Positions 42,038-52,054 are shown, counted from the first letter of the stretch. The stretch: 64,000 nucleotides of DNA from CAYZXL01 sp964482435 (GCA_964482435.1 CAYZXL010000005.1:62001-126000), one strand, 5' to 3'. A program made the numbers and translations. The notes: generated by a model from the sequence alone, not told the origin.

Positions 42038-42409
42038 TCAGCGTGTCGAAGAAAATGCGTCCTTGATAAGCTCGATTTCCGGAGGCCCTTTCTCGGGAAG
42101 GACGATCCCGACAAAGTCAAACCTCCAGTCCTGCTCGAGCAGCTTGTATCTATGCAAGTAATACCGAGCGGCGCGCGTCGCGTGGCGCTTCTTCTCGTAA
42201 CTCAGCGTCTCAAACGGAGGACCGTGTTTCCCGGAAGAAAGCGTTCGCACTTCCACAAACGCAATCGTCTTTCTGTCCTGTGCGATGATGTCAATTTCGC
42301 CAGCCGGGCAGGAGTAGTTTATCGCGCGGATGCGGTATCCCTGTCTCCGCAGAAAATTGCGGGCGATTTTCTCACCTTTTTTGCCCAGGTCCTCGGTTTC
42401 CTTTGTCAT
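42038..42409 (-). CDS. yraN: YraN/UPF0102 family nuclease-like protein
   Basis: The 123-residue protein begins MTKETEDLGKKGEKIARNFL. It carries the restriction-endonuclease-like core GYRIRAINYSCPAGEIDIIA (E...GEID metal site), FVEVRTLSSGKHGPPFETLS (usual form FVEVK; here R) and DWRFDFVGIVLP. The family is predicted to be a Holliday-junction-resolvase-like nuclease. GGGAG precedes ATG 42409; the longer frame would add 30 unlikely residues. The Lys-to-Arg change in the EVK motif is worth noting. Confidence 0.87.
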   Translation of the reverse strand: MTKETEDLGKKGEKIARNFLRRQGYRIRAINYSCPAGEIDIIAQDRKTIAFVEVRTLSSGKHGPPFETLSYEKKRHATRAARYYLHRYKLLEQDWRFDFVGIVLPEKGPPEIELIKDAFSSTR

Positions 42410-42725
42410 GGCCCGCACGCTCCCACTGAGTGAGTTGCCCAGGAGGACACAACCCTGGTCCATTAGTATGCCGCGCCTTGTCTCGGGATAGCAAGCCATG
42501 TGGGCGCTCCGGTGCCGGCCGCCGGTCCATCAAGCGGTCCCTTCCTCGCTACGGAGTGCGGGCAAGGAGCCTCCTGGCGCAGGAATCTTGTTCTTCCCCT
42601 GGAAAAGGGTTGACAGCGTGCATGCGGGGCCGATAGCCTTTTCTTGTAGGAGGTAGGTGAGGAGCGTTTCACGACAGGGGAGAGGCCGGATTTACCGGAA
42701 CCGCGGAGGAGCGTTGGAAGATTCC

Positions 42726-43907
42726 ATGAACATAGCCGTCATCCACGATTACCAGCCGAACCTGGGGGGTACGACCGAGGTCGTCATCCGAATGGCGAGG
42801 GCCCTGACAAGAAGAGGGCACTCGTGCAGGCTGATCACTCACCCCGAGTCGTGGGTATCAGAGCGGGACAAAGAGAGTATCGAGCTGATCTACGCGCCGA
42901 GGTTCAGGATTACGTTCATGGAGTACATCTCCCACCACTCTGTGAAGGTGGGAAAAATCGTTTCGCTCTATGAGAAAGGCAGCATAGACCTGTGCCACGC
43001 TCATTACGCCCTGCCCTACGGGTTGACCGCGTATCTTGCCAAGCAGACCTGTGGGACTCCTTACGTGCTGACGCTTCACGGCACGGACGTTCATCGCCTT
43101 GCCTCCATTCCGTCCCTGAGGCCGGTTATGAGATTGTGCCTGGAAAACGCCGATGCGGTCACCACGGTTTGCAGGTACCTGAAGGGCCGGGCGAAGGCAA
43201 AGCTTGGCCTGCGGAATCCGATCACGGTCATCCCGAATTTCGTGGACACCGCGCGCTTTCGCAAGCTCCCGCGGTCTCGAGCCTTAAGGAGGGAATTTCG
43301 CATCCCGTCGGGGACCTCGGTGGTAACGCATATCTCTAACTACGCAGCAATCAAGAATACATTGATAATCCCGGATATCGCGCGGCTCGTGGTTCCCCGG
43401 CACCCCAAAACAGTCTTTCTCATGGTCGGCGAACGGTTAGGAGAAACCGGCTATGACCTCGAGAGGCTCAAGAAGAGGGTGTCAGACCTGCGCCTGGACC
43501 GGCACTTCCGATTTGTTGGGAGGCGAGCGGACATTCCCCGGGTCTTGAGCATATCGGAGGCGACGCTGTTGACTTCTTTGAACGAGGGGGCGCCCCTGGC
43601 AGTGCTGGAGTCGCTTGCCATGGGTGTTCCGGTAGTCTCATCGAAGGTCGGAGGGATACCGGAGCTTGTGAAGCACGGGGTGAACGGGCTTCTCGTCGAG
43701 TCCCAGAATGTTGAGAAGTATGCGGAATTCATCTTACAGCTTGTCCTGGACCATGAGTTGAGGTCCAAACTCGGGAGGAAGGCAGAGAAAACCATTCACC
43801 AGAAGTACTCAGAAGACGTGGTCGTCTCCCAATACCTGGAGTTGTACGAGTCGGTGCAGAAACGTTCCGGCAAGAGGGGCCGCGGCAGGCGTACCCGCCG
43901 TGCATAG
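42726..43907 (+). CDS. Glycosyltransferase family 4 protein
   Basis: The 393-residue GT-B protein has an N-terminal GT4 domain (MNIAVIHDYQPNLGGTTEVV, HAHYALPYGLTAYL, TLHGTDVHRLASIP) and a C-terminal group-1 domain (RFVGRRADIPRVLSISEATL, EGAPLAVLESLAMGVPVVSS with the EX7E motif, VGGIPELVKHGVNGLLVES). It resembles BshA-type (N-acetyl-glucosaminyl malate) synthases, which start very similarly, so bacillithiol synthesis is possible but unproven. It would transfer a sugar from an NDP donor. Confidence 0.9.
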   Translation: MNIAVIHDYQPNLGGTTEVVIRMARALTRRGHSCRLITHPESWVSERDKESIELIYAPRFRITFMEYISHHSVKVGKIVSLYEKGSIDLCHAHYALPYGLTAYLAKQTCGTPYVLTLHGTDVHRLASIPSLRPVMRLCLENADAVTTVCRYLKGRAKAKLGLRNPITVIPNFVDTARFRKLPRSRALRREFRIPSGTSVVTHISNYAAIKNTLIIPDIARLVVPRHPKTVFLMVGERLGETGYDLERLKKRVSDLRLDRHFRFVGRRADIPRVLSISEATLLTSLNEGAPLAVLESLAMGVPVVSSKVGGIPELVKHGVNGLLVESQNVEKYAEFILQLVLDHELRSKLGRKAEKTIHQKYSEDVVVSQYLELYESVQKRSGKRGRGRRTRRA

Positions 43908-44016
43908 CGGCCATCTCGCCGGGTGAATGGACATTGCGACGCTGCGCAGGGCGACAGCACCTGCGCCCGCAATGAGAGACAGCGAGGAAGGCAGTTGAAT
44001 TCAAGAGGGCGAGACA

Positions 44017-45372
44017 GTGAAACTGAGCAGACGTGACTTTTTGAAGGGAGCGGCGGCGATTGCTGCGGCTGGATTTTTGCCCGAAAGGCGGCTCTACGCC
44101 TCGGCCGGGTGGGCGCATCGGGTCCTTCGGGTGCACAATCCGTTAGCGAGCTTCTTCGACGTGATTGACTTCCAGTTCCAGAAAGATGTGCCCGAGACCT
44201 ACTACGGTAATTTTGTCAACCAGCAAATCGTTTACGAGATGTTCGATCGTGCCCTCTGTGCTTTCACCGGAGACGATAGCCCTGTCGCAGCCATGCGAAG
44301 GCTGCTCCCCTACAAACCCGGAGAGCGCATCTTCATCAAAATCAATTTCACGTGCGGATACAATCTCTGGCAGGGGAAATGGGAGACAATCAACTGGGAT
44401 TTGCACTACAACGATACCGACGCTATTGCTGAACCGATAAATGCGACCATCAGGTCGCTCGTCAGAATCGGAGTCCCCCAGGAAATGATTGGCATTGGCG
44501 ACGCATCTTGGTCAGAAGGGTATCCCGACTCAGAAAAGCGAACTCCTCGCCTCACACCGAACCGTGTCGCAAAAAAGATAAAAGCCGCCTTCCCCTCCGT
44601 CGTTCTCTACCGCTCTTCATTCATCCCCGACGGGAACGGAATCACCTGGACGAGCAACGACCCCAACGCAATCGTCAAGTTCCGCGACCCGCTCATTGAC
44701 CGCCGCAAACAGCGCGTCACCAGCCACCGCCTCCCCGATCAGCTCATCTCCGCCCAGCACATGATAAATATCCCGCTCATGAAACGGCACGACCAGGCAG
44801 GGACAACAGGAGCCTTAAAGAACAATTTCGGGACAATCGCCAGTTGCAGCTATTTCCACGAACCTCAATACGCCGGTGAGGGCAAGCCGGGCGCGATGTT
44901 CAGCAGAGACGCCAACCCTGCGGTTGACATCTGGCTCAATCCCCACGTCGGAGCAAAGACCCGCCTCATCGTCTGCGACGGGATTTTCGGCGGATGGAAC
45001 TGGGGAAACAACCCGCCCATTGGCTGGAAGCAATTCGACAACCGCTCTCCCAACTGCCTGCTTTTGGGCATTGACCCCGTCGCCATGGACAGCGTCATCT
45101 TCGACCACGTTACCGAATCCCTATCCGAGAAAGTAAAGGATTATCCTCCGCCGAACATGCTCTTCGACGCCGCAAAAGTCGGCCTCGGCCGCCACGAATC
45201 CCGCAAAACCCCCATCGCGGGCTACAAAACCATTGACTACCTCGAAATCAACCAAAAGTCCAACGAATCCAGACTCCGCAAGCTCGCTGGGTTGAAAAAC
45301 AAATTCAAATCCGGCAGTAAAACGATGGAGGAAATCCGGGACCTCCTGAAAGAGTCCCAAATGGTCCCATAG
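44017..45372 (+). CDS. Tat-exported DUF362 domain protein (long form)
   Basis: The 451-residue protein has a clear twin-arginine signal (MKLSRRDFLKGAAAIAAAGF). DUF362 motifs follow: GERIFIKINFTCGYNL, VRIGVPQEMIGIGDASW, SAQHMINIPLMKRHDQAGTT, LKNNFGTIASCSYFHEP, RLIVCDGIFGGWNWG and LGIDPVAMDSVIFDHVT. There is no Fe-S domain. Like the copy at 16381, it lies alone, next to a large extracytoplasmic protein on the other strand. Function not established. Confidence 0.82.
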   Translation: MKLSRRDFLKGAAAIAAAGFLPERRLYASAGWAHRVLRVHNPLASFFDVIDFQFQKDVPETYYGNFVNQQIVYEMFDRALCAFTGDDSPVAAMRRLLPYKPGERIFIKINFTCGYNLWQGKWETINWDLHYNDTDAIAEPINATIRSLVRIGVPQEMIGIGDASWSEGYPDSEKRTPRLTPNRVAKKIKAAFPSVVLYRSSFIPDGNGITWTSNDPNAIVKFRDPLIDRRKQRVTSHRLPDQLISAQHMINIPLMKRHDQAGTTGALKNNFGTIASCSYFHEPQYAGEGKPGAMFSRDANPAVDIWLNPHVGAKTRLIVCDGIFGGWNWGNNPPIGWKQFDNRSPNCLLLGIDPVAMDSVIFDHVTESLSEKVKDYPPPNMLFDAAKVGLGRHESRKTPIAGYKTIDYLEINQKSNESRLRKLAGLKNKFKSGSKTMEEIRDLLKESQMVP

Positions 45373-45416
45373 TTTTTCTCCCGCGCTCCATTCCGGCGCC
45401 CGCCTCTCCGCAGGAG

Positions 45417-48400
45417 TCACTTCTCCCCGGCACCTTCTCGCTCCTCCTCTTCCCTTTCCACATAGATGTCCCCCACATCAACCTCGTGTTCACCCACAGG
45501 CGGAGGGGGGGCGACGATATCCAGGCTTTTCAGCCCGGGTACCATACCGGGTGGTGTAAGAGGAACAACCGTGAGCGGGTAACCACCGCTGTTGCCCTCA
45601 CGCGGCACCTCAAGGACAAAGATTCCGTTCTGGGTGACGTGCGTGCCGTCCTTCGTACGTATCTCGGCGTACAGCAGGGGCTTGCCCGTCTCCCTCAGCC
45701 GGAGGCGGCCCCGAATGATGTAGTACGTCCCCAGATTTACTTCAATGTAATACTCTTGCCCCTCGACAACTTCGATCTCCTCATGATACGGTAGGTAGTA
45801 CCCTGAGGCATTGACATAAAAGGCGCACGGTCCCACTGGAACGCTTTCGAAGGAGAACGCACCTTCAGAGTCGGTTGTTTTTCGGGACGCCGGTCTGCCC
45901 TCCCGGTGTATGATGGCATGCGCACCAACAATAGGACTTCGGGTCTCAGCATCAACAACACGGCCACGAATGGCGCCCATGGCGGGAAGGCGTATGACCA
46001 AGGACTCCTCCCCAAGGCGAGCATCGAGAGGTTTCAGCGGAAACGATTGTGTCTCTAGAGACAGCGTCACATGCCCTTCCGGCGGAAGGTCCTTATTCTC
46101 CCATGGGATCGCAGCTTTGGCTTCGGGATCCCAGCGCTTCACCTTTGTATCTGCCCACTGCCTGTAAGACGCGACGGGAGGTAGGGTCAGCACTGCCCGT
46201 GAAGCACAAAGATCGAAATCCCCATGCTCTCCCAGGAACAGGTTGAAAGATTGTGACGAGCTCGAATGAAAAGTGAGGTCGAAGGACGCATATTGGTCTC
46301 GCAACGGCGTCCCCTCCGCCCGCACGACCTTGCCGCGGACATAGGCTTTCTCGAGCCTGACCTGCAAACCGGAAACCGGCGCATCTTCGGTGACCGTTAC
46401 CCATTCCTCCCCCAAAAAAAGTGACGCCACTGCGTTTGCTCCCCCAACCCTCTTTTGGGCTCGGATTAACCATAGGCCACCGGCCACCGCAGAAAACTCG
46501 AAGTTCCCCTCCGAGTCGGACCGCGTTCGTGCTCGGGGGGAAAATGACAACCCCCATGACTTGTCATCGGAAGCACTCGGCTCGGCCAGCTCAACCACGG
46601 CAGAACTCACCGGTCGGCCCGATTCATCGAGAACTACGCCGGCTATGGTGGTCCCTGAAGACTCCGGTTTCGGCTCCGAGGGCTTGAGACGCACGTCAAT
46701 CGGGAAGCCACCCGCCAACAGAGTCTCATAGTGGTCCATCTCCGGCTGAACCGGCTCGGTGCCACGCACGCTCGCAATCGTGAATATAGCGTTACACGAA
46801 CCGCTCTCGTCGTTCCAGTCTGCTCTCACGTAAAACTGTGCGTACCGTCCCCCTGTGACCGCAGGTGTCACGGGGACGGTCCTGTATTCTCCCTTCTCGT
46901 CAGCATGGTATTCGACGTCAGATACGGCGACTTTCGCGCCCGCGGCGAACTCCCCCGATGATCGAAAGATTCTGCCATGGAGGGATGCGGCCGGGCAAAA
47001 ATAAAGCCGCAATTCGGACGGCTCGCTCTGTCCGCTCTCTGAAACATTGATACGCCCCCCTGAACCCATGGATGCGAAGCCGGGCATGTACTCCAAATAC
47101 TCCCAGTATCCCGGAAGCAGAAGTAAAGTGAATTTGCCGTCTTGGTCCGAGATTGCTGTTTGACCGAGAGCGTCGCGAAAAAGACGACGAATCCCGGATC
47201 TGGCGTCTGCCACGATCTCGACGCCGGCAAGAGGTTGCCGAGTCACGACGTTCACCGTGGTCCCGTCAATGCGCGTAGGCGATTCGAGGTGGACATCAAT
47301 TTCCAGCCCTCCCCCGTCAAGTGGGACCGGCGCCTCCTGCAACCCCATCCAGCCCTCTGCTTTTGCGATCAGGTAGAATGTCTGGGCGCCGGGAAGATGA
47401 TCGAACGAAAAGCGCGCCTTACCGTCGGTGACGGTCTCCTTCTCCCACGCACAGGAAATTCGGCAGTTTGGTGCGAGGGTGACAGAAATTCCGACGGCAG
47501 GGTGGTCTTCGCCGGGACCATAGTATGCATGACCGAAGATCGTACCTTCTGGTTCCATAGTTACTTCGATCTGCTCACCCTCTGCTTCCTTCGGACGCGC
47601 CAGCAAGTACGTGTCCGCCTGGTAGTAACCTTCCGCCTCGGCCTTGACCCAGTAGATGCCATCAGCGTAAAGCGGAAGGGAGAACTTCCCGTCCTTGGAG
47701 GATGTTGCCTCAAGGGTCCGCACGGCTTCGCCAGATTCCGAGAAGACCCTTGCAGTTACCTTCGCCGCCGGAATAGCTGTTCCGTCCTTCTTCCGCACAC
47801 TGCCGGGGACTGTGCCTTCCTTCTCCACCGGCTTCGCCCAACTCGCCCGACCCCAGAGCCATGTAAGTGTCTGTCCGAGGAATGCCTTCAGCTCCATTTC
47901 CTCGATCAAAGGTCCCGGGCGGAAAGGGAAGTTCCAGTGAACGACGCCGCCGTCGCCTAAAGGAATTAACCGCACCGCCGGCAATTCGGGACGCCGGAAG
48001 CAGAAAAGGGGCAAAGCTTCATCCTGCCTGGCGTAGAGAACCTTCGCTGATGGCCCCATCCATTCCTGCCATTGTCCAATCTCGAGGCCAGGGGCGATAG
48101 GATGCGAAACCAACAGCCGAACCTCCTCAGCACCTAACGGATCCGAATACGGCGATTCCGGCGCCACCAGTGTGGCAGAGCGGCTCGGCTTCAATTGGAG
48201 TAAAGCTTCCAGTTCCTCTGATGGTTTCCCGTCTTCAGGGGATGGCATAATCAGCCACCCGCCCGGCATCAGATATTCTTTCAATAGAACAACCTGCCAA
48301 GCGCTGAGGTCCCCGTCGGCCACCACAATGGTGTTCAGCTTCGGGGAAACCACGGAGAGCTTCGAGGCACTGTCTCTAATGTCGGCAGGAGGAGCAGGAG

Positions 48401-48752
48401 ATGCATGGCCTCCGGCGTCGTCTGCCTGAACTGTCACAAACCCGCAATTATATCCCCACTCCTTCACCCACGACAGAATTGTCCTCGAGTAATTGAGCGA
48501 GCGTCCCGACATGCCTTGCCAGACGAGAACTCCGAGGCTCTTTCGAGTCTCGACGCTACGTCTTTCGGCTGCTCCGCGGCGAGGAGAAGGCTCTCGGTCA
48601 GGGGGCTTTTGGGTTCCTGGGATTCGTTCCTCGGGCGGGCGAGTGATTTTTGGTCTGGAAGGCCAGTTCGATAGAAAGATGAGGAGGGCGCAGAAAAACC
48701 CCACTACCAGCATGCCCGCAAACAGAAGTGAGGTTCGCGGCTTCCGACCCAT
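45417..48752 (-). CDS. Giant membrane-anchored protein with repeated carboxypeptidase-regulatory domains
   Basis: The 1,111-residue protein has one N-terminal membrane helix (LLFAGMLVVGFFCALLIFLS). A ~230-residue domain follows with a glutamine-amidotransferase-like/DUF4350-like look (KSLGVLVWQGMSGRSLNYSR, KLNTIVVADGDLSAW, MPGGWLIMPSP). Then come about seven CarboxypepD_reg beta-sandwiches (for example VPGSVRKKDGTAIPAAKVTA, IAGVVLDESGRPVSSAVVEL, IRGRVVDAETRSPIVGAHAI). The pattern matches planctomycete-type surface proteins. GGGGGCGCA precedes ATG 48752. The role may be surface structure or cell contact. Confidence 0.75.
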   Translation of the reverse strand: MGRKPRTSLLFAGMLVVGFFCALLIFLSNWPSRPKITRPPEERIPGTQKPPDREPSPRRGAAERRSVETRKSLGVLVWQGMSGRSLNYSRTILSWVKEWGYNCGFVTVQADDAGGHASPAPPADIRDSASKLSVVSPKLNTIVVADGDLSAWQVVLLKEYLMPGGWLIMPSPEDGKPSEELEALLQLKPSRSATLVAPESPYSDPLGAEEVRLLVSHPIAPGLEIGQWQEWMGPSAKVLYARQDEALPLFCFRRPELPAVRLIPLGDGGVVHWNFPFRPGPLIEEMELKAFLGQTLTWLWGRASWAKPVEKEGTVPGSVRKKDGTAIPAAKVTARVFSESGEAVRTLEATSSKDGKFSLPLYADGIYWVKAEAEGYYQADTYLLARPKEAEGEQIEVTMEPEGTIFGHAYYGPGEDHPAVGISVTLAPNCRISCAWEKETVTDGKARFSFDHLPGAQTFYLIAKAEGWMGLQEAPVPLDGGGLEIDVHLESPTRIDGTTVNVVTRQPLAGVEIVADARSGIRRLFRDALGQTAISDQDGKFTLLLLPGYWEYLEYMPGFASMGSGGRINVSESGQSEPSELRLYFCPAASLHGRIFRSSGEFAAGAKVAVSDVEYHADEKGEYRTVPVTPAVTGGRYAQFYVRADWNDESGSCNAIFTIASVRGTEPVQPEMDHYETLLAGGFPIDVRLKPSEPKPESSGTTIAGVVLDESGRPVSSAVVELAEPSASDDKSWGLSFSPRARTRSDSEGNFEFSAVAGGLWLIRAQKRVGGANAVASLFLGEEWVTVTEDAPVSGLQVRLEKAYVRGKVVRAEGTPLRDQYASFDLTFHSSSSQSFNLFLGEHGDFDLCASRAVLTLPPVASYRQWADTKVKRWDPEAKAAIPWENKDLPPEGHVTLSLETQSFPLKPLDARLGEESLVIRLPAMGAIRGRVVDAETRSPIVGAHAIIHREGRPASRKTTDSEGAFSFESVPVGPCAFYVNASGYYLPYHEEIEVVEGQEYYIEVNLGTYYIIRGRLRLRETGKPLLYAEIRTKDGTHVTQNGIFVLEVPREGNSGGYPLTVVPLTPPGMVPGLKSLDIVAPPPPVGEHEVDVGDIYVEREEEEREGAGEK

Positions 48753-49306
48753 TGCGCCCCCTGACTGAGAAAGGCGACCCGTCGCGGCGAAATGCCGGAC
48801 ACGGTTGCGCATTGACTGGCGCGAAAACTCTCTCCAACTAATCCTCATGTAATATGCGCCACATCCGAACCCCTGTCAAGGGCTTTTCGGTGTCGCGCGT
48901 GCGTGCAACCCAGTGGTCGGACCAACATGGGATTTCGGTTGCTGCTGGTTGGACAGGCCGCCTTCGGAGTGTGGGAGCGCAGCGCCCGCTTGCGAAGGCT
49001 CAAGCTCCGCTTGCGCACTCCAAAGCCTCGCCATCTCGTCGTGTGCCTGCCCGCGGCCAGGGGCGCGTCGCGCGAGGAACCAATGGGCCAGCCTGAGCGG
49101 CGACAGCCCAATCGCAATGCGTGGGACGACGCAAGACCAGTGTCCCTAACTACAAATCCGTGTCGCCCCAACGAGGCGCTCCTCAAAGTGACCCACCGAC
49201 GCTGTCCCGCCGAGTCCTCCGTCTTCCTCCTGGGCTATCAGCGCTGGGCCAGAACAACGGCCTTTTCTTTGATCGCAATGGAACTGGGCCGCGGCTCCGG
49301 CCCACC
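48753..49306. other. Intergenic region with family C repeat
   Basis: About 550 bases with no convincing gene. It holds the family C hairpin at 48966-49026 and otherwise featureless sequence. Reading frames (for example 48854-49096) are repeat-derived. Confidence 0.4.
48966..49026. repeat. Dispersed hairpin repeat (family C)
   Basis: GGAGTGTGGGAGCGCAGCGC, CCGCTTGCGAAGGCTCAAGC, TCCGCTTGCGCACTCCAAAG is a relative of the 41571-41633 element, inverted, with the same outer GGAGTG/CACTCC ends and an internal GGGAGCGCAG block. Confidence 0.7.
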
Positions 49307-50740
49307 TCAGTCGCGGACTTCGAAGTAGCGGAAGGTGGAGAGCACTGAAAGCCACTCGTCAGTTTTCTCGCCGTGCCTGGCGATGAACTCGCCGGCTGTC
49401 AGCCCCATTCGGAGAGCGTGGTCCATGTTGTCGTGGAGGAAGAGGCTTCCTCGCCCGATGCCATAAAGGTTAGCAATGGCGTCCGTGAAACGATGAACCG
49501 CCCGCAAGTTATCCTGCCAGGCGAGGTCATAGACGGGGTAAACCGCCGGAAGCCTCCTGGAGAAAACGCGGAAAATGTCTTTCTCTGACTCGACCAAGCC
49601 GAGCTCCTTGAGGTCGTCGCGGAGATGATTTAGAAGCTGCGCATCGCTCATCCGCCAGAATCGGTCTCCGACGCCACAAATAACCTCGATGCACAGCACC
49701 GTCTTCCCCTGCACGCGAACCATCAGGGGGCTGAACCTCTTCGGCTCGCTTATCCTGCCGAAGATGTATCTGGTTTCGGGGTAATAATACGTCTCGGATT
49801 GGAAGCAGAAATCCCTGTTGACGCACAAGTACAAGAACCGGATTGCCCGCCACCTCAAGGCCCGCGCACTCTCGACGACGGAGGCGGGAGGCGGTGGATT
49901 GATAAGCTGCGCGAAGTTATTGATGGGAATAGTCGAGATAAGAATCTCAACCGGAACGGACAACGTGTGGTCGCCCTTTCGCAGTGTTACCTCCTGCACG
50001 CGCTGCGACTCGACTTTGATTTCCTCCACCGAGACCCCGGTCATCAATTGGCCGCCGCAGTTCAAAAAGCGCCTCTCCAGTTCCCGAGGGATGGTCCCGA
50101 TGCCATGCAGAGGATAATAGAAGAACTTCTTCTCCGGTTTTTTGGGCAGGACAAGGTCGCGCGCCATGGCAAGGGGTTTCTTAAGCGCGACGCGTATCTT
50201 TGCCGCGTGAGCGGAAATGGTCTTGGGGTCAATACCATAGACTTTCCAGGCATAAGGGGCATAGAACAGGTCGTAGATGACCTTCCCAGCGCGGCGGATC
50301 ATGCATTCCTCGTAGGAAAGCCCGGCCCCGTCCTCTCGCCGTCGTCTCAGCCGCGAAGCGAGGAAGTCCGCACCGCCGCGAAAAGCCGCAGATAATCCCA
50401 TCCCTTTCAGGAACCCGGCCAAGTCCGGTGGATAATTCATGTACCTGCCATTGAGACGGAGTCTTCCGTACCTTTCCCTGAGCTTGAGGTCTTCACCGAC
50501 GAGGTCCCGGATCAAGCCCATTGCTTCCGGCGCGAAGGAGCGGTGGATGCGATGCGAGCCGAAGTCGTAACAGATTTCGCCTTCCGAGAAAGTATGCGCC
50601 ATGCCGCCTGTGAACTCCTCCCGCTCCAGAAGGAGTACACGGCCGCCAAAGGCCTCCGCGAGCTTCCAGGCGGTGGTGAGTCCCGAGAGGCCTGCGCCGA
50701 TAACTACAATTTTGGGACTGGTTGGCGATTTGGTGTTCAT
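49307..50740 (-). CDS. FAD-dependent amine-oxidase/protoporphyrinogen-oxidase-like protein
   Basis: The 477-residue protein has the dinucleotide fold IVVIGAGLSGLTTAWKLAEA at residues ~10-30, LLEREEFTGGMAHTF and CYDFGSHRIHRSF. The body resembles UDP-galactopyranose mutase/HemG-like oxidoreductases (YPLHGIGTIPRELERRFLNC, RAIRFLYLCVNRDF, YGIGRGSLFLHDNMDHALRM). It probably acts on a lipid-linked or NDP sugar or a porphyrin; the substrate is undetermined. It stands alone between repeat-filled intergenic regions. Confidence 0.8.
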   Translation of the reverse strand: MNTKSPTSPKIVVIGAGLSGLTTAWKLAEAFGGRVLLLEREEFTGGMAHTFSEGEICYDFGSHRIHRSFAPEAMGLIRDLVGEDLKLRERYGRLRLNGRYMNYPPDLAGFLKGMGLSAAFRGGADFLASRLRRRREDGAGLSYEECMIRRAGKVIYDLFYAPYAWKVYGIDPKTISAHAAKIRVALKKPLAMARDLVLPKKPEKKFFYYPLHGIGTIPRELERRFLNCGGQLMTGVSVEEIKVESQRVQEVTLRKGDHTLSVPVEILISTIPINNFAQLINPPPPASVVESARALRWRAIRFLYLCVNRDFCFQSETYYYPETRYIFGRISEPKRFSPLMVRVQGKTVLCIEVICGVGDRFWRMSDAQLLNHLRDDLKELGLVESEKDIFRVFSRRLPAVYPVYDLAWQDNLRAVHRFTDAIANLYGIGRGSLFLHDNMDHALRMGLTAGEFIARHGEKTDEWLSVLSTFRYFEVRD

Positions 50741-51479
50741 TCGTCATTCGCTTTCAGCACTTCTCGTCCACGAATGCAGGAATTGTGGAAGGATTTTACA
50801 GTTTGTTTGGGGAAAAACAATACTTTCTTGAGGGCGGGTGCCGCTACGCCTGAGTGGAAGGTGGGGCTTTCTACCACCGGCATCTTGTCCCGCCCGGCCG
50901 TCCTGTGCGGCGATACAGCAACGAGGAGCGCAAGTCTAATTAGGCGCGCAGGCGGAGGCACGGTGAATCCCCGCAGGGGATGAAAGAAGGTAGCCTCGGG
51001 CGTAAGCCCGGGGAAGAAGAAGCGCACATTCAATCAAGCCCGCGCAGGGGGCGACACGCCGCGCGAGTTGAATGTGGCGCCTCCTGCGGAGGCTCCGGCT
51101 TGGTTTGGTGTCTCGGGGGTCCACGGGCTTACGCCCGAGGCAATGGGAGTGTCGGCCCCTGCAGGGGCTTTCATTTCTCTCCTCGGCATCTGCCGGCGTG
51201 CGCCCGTGGCAACCCCGCCGTAGGCGGGACGCCTTGCCCGAGACCCATGCTCCGAGTCCAGCACTCAAATGCATGCGCGCCCCTGGGGGTAGGGGAGGGC
51301 GTCAAGGGCATGTGAGATTGCCACCCTCAATCTCTCTCCGCGGCCCCGCCAGCGCTCCGGCGAGGACTGGCAGGGCTGGACGATTGTTCGCTTATTGCAT
51401 ACGCACGACGTGAGTTACGAATTGGGGCGTCCAGGGAGGGCGCGTCAGTATGGTAATGAGACTGAATCGGGCGGGCTTG
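50741..51479. repeat. Intergenic block of hairpin repeats (family B)
   Basis: From ~50965 to 51240 it holds CCCCGCAGGGGATGAAAGAA, AGCCTCGGGCGTAAGCCCGG, GCGCCTCCTGCGGAGGC, CCACGGGCTTACGCCCGAGG, CCCCTGCAGGGGC and CGTGCGCCCGTGGCAA. These are the same building blocks seen at 31.4-31.9 kb and around the transposase. No gene is recognised in the rest. Confidence 0.7.
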
Positions 51480-52031
51480 TCACTTCCTCTTTCGCAGGAA
51501 GATATTGGTTTCCATCCGCACCGAGAGCCTGCGGCTCGTCGTGAGGGGCGCCTTTGCAATCAGAGCCAACTTTACCGTCAAGACCTGACTCGACAGCGAG
51601 AAATTCACGCTCTCGACGTCGCCAAACCTGTTGAGAGCGACCTCATCTCCAGCGACCGAAGAATTTGGATCGTACCAGATGCGTGTCCCGAGTTGGTAAT
51701 AACGCGAAGTAACGTCGTCGGTGTACCAGGGCGTGGGCGGGTCATTCCTGTCAACGATGTACGTTACCGAGCGGGCGTCCCCCGCCACCTGCACCGTCCC
51801 TATGTCAGCTTCGCGTAGTCCAAATCGCCCGCTTGGTCCCCTGACGACCTTTTCGATGACCATTGCCGCGGTTCGTTCGAGGCTTGCGTTTGTGGAACCT
51901 TCTCCCCAGGACCGAATGGACATCAAATAAACCGCGATAACAGCGCCGAGAAGTCCCACTGCGGCGATCAAGTGCACGACGACCTCGATAAGGGTGAAAC
52001 CATTTTCGCGGCGTATTGCTCTCAGCGTCAT
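51480..52031 (-). CDS. Pseudopilin, PilW-like (minus-strand set)
   Basis: The 183-residue protein has a type IV prepilin leader RRENG/FTLIEVVVHLIAAVGL (Glu at +5) and a hydrophobic helix, followed by a globular domain (IRSWGEGSTNASLERTAAMV, ...SVNFSLSSQVLTVKLAL) like PilW-type minor pilins. AAGGAG lies upstream of ATG 52031, excluding the longer frame. It is 23 bases after the PilV-like gene. It is expected to be processed by a PilD peptidase encoded elsewhere. Confidence 0.8.
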   Translation of the reverse strand: MTLRAIRRENGFTLIEVVVHLIAAVGLLGAVIAVYLMSIRSWGEGSTNASLERTAAMVIEKVVRGPSGRFGLREADIGTVQVAGDARSVTYIVDRNDPPTPWYTDDVTSRYYQLGTRIWYDPNSSVAGDEVALNRFGDVESVNFSLSSQVLTVKLALIAKAPLTTSRRLSVRMETNIFLRKRK

Positions 52032-52054
52032 ATCTTTCAACGGTCTCCTTGGGC

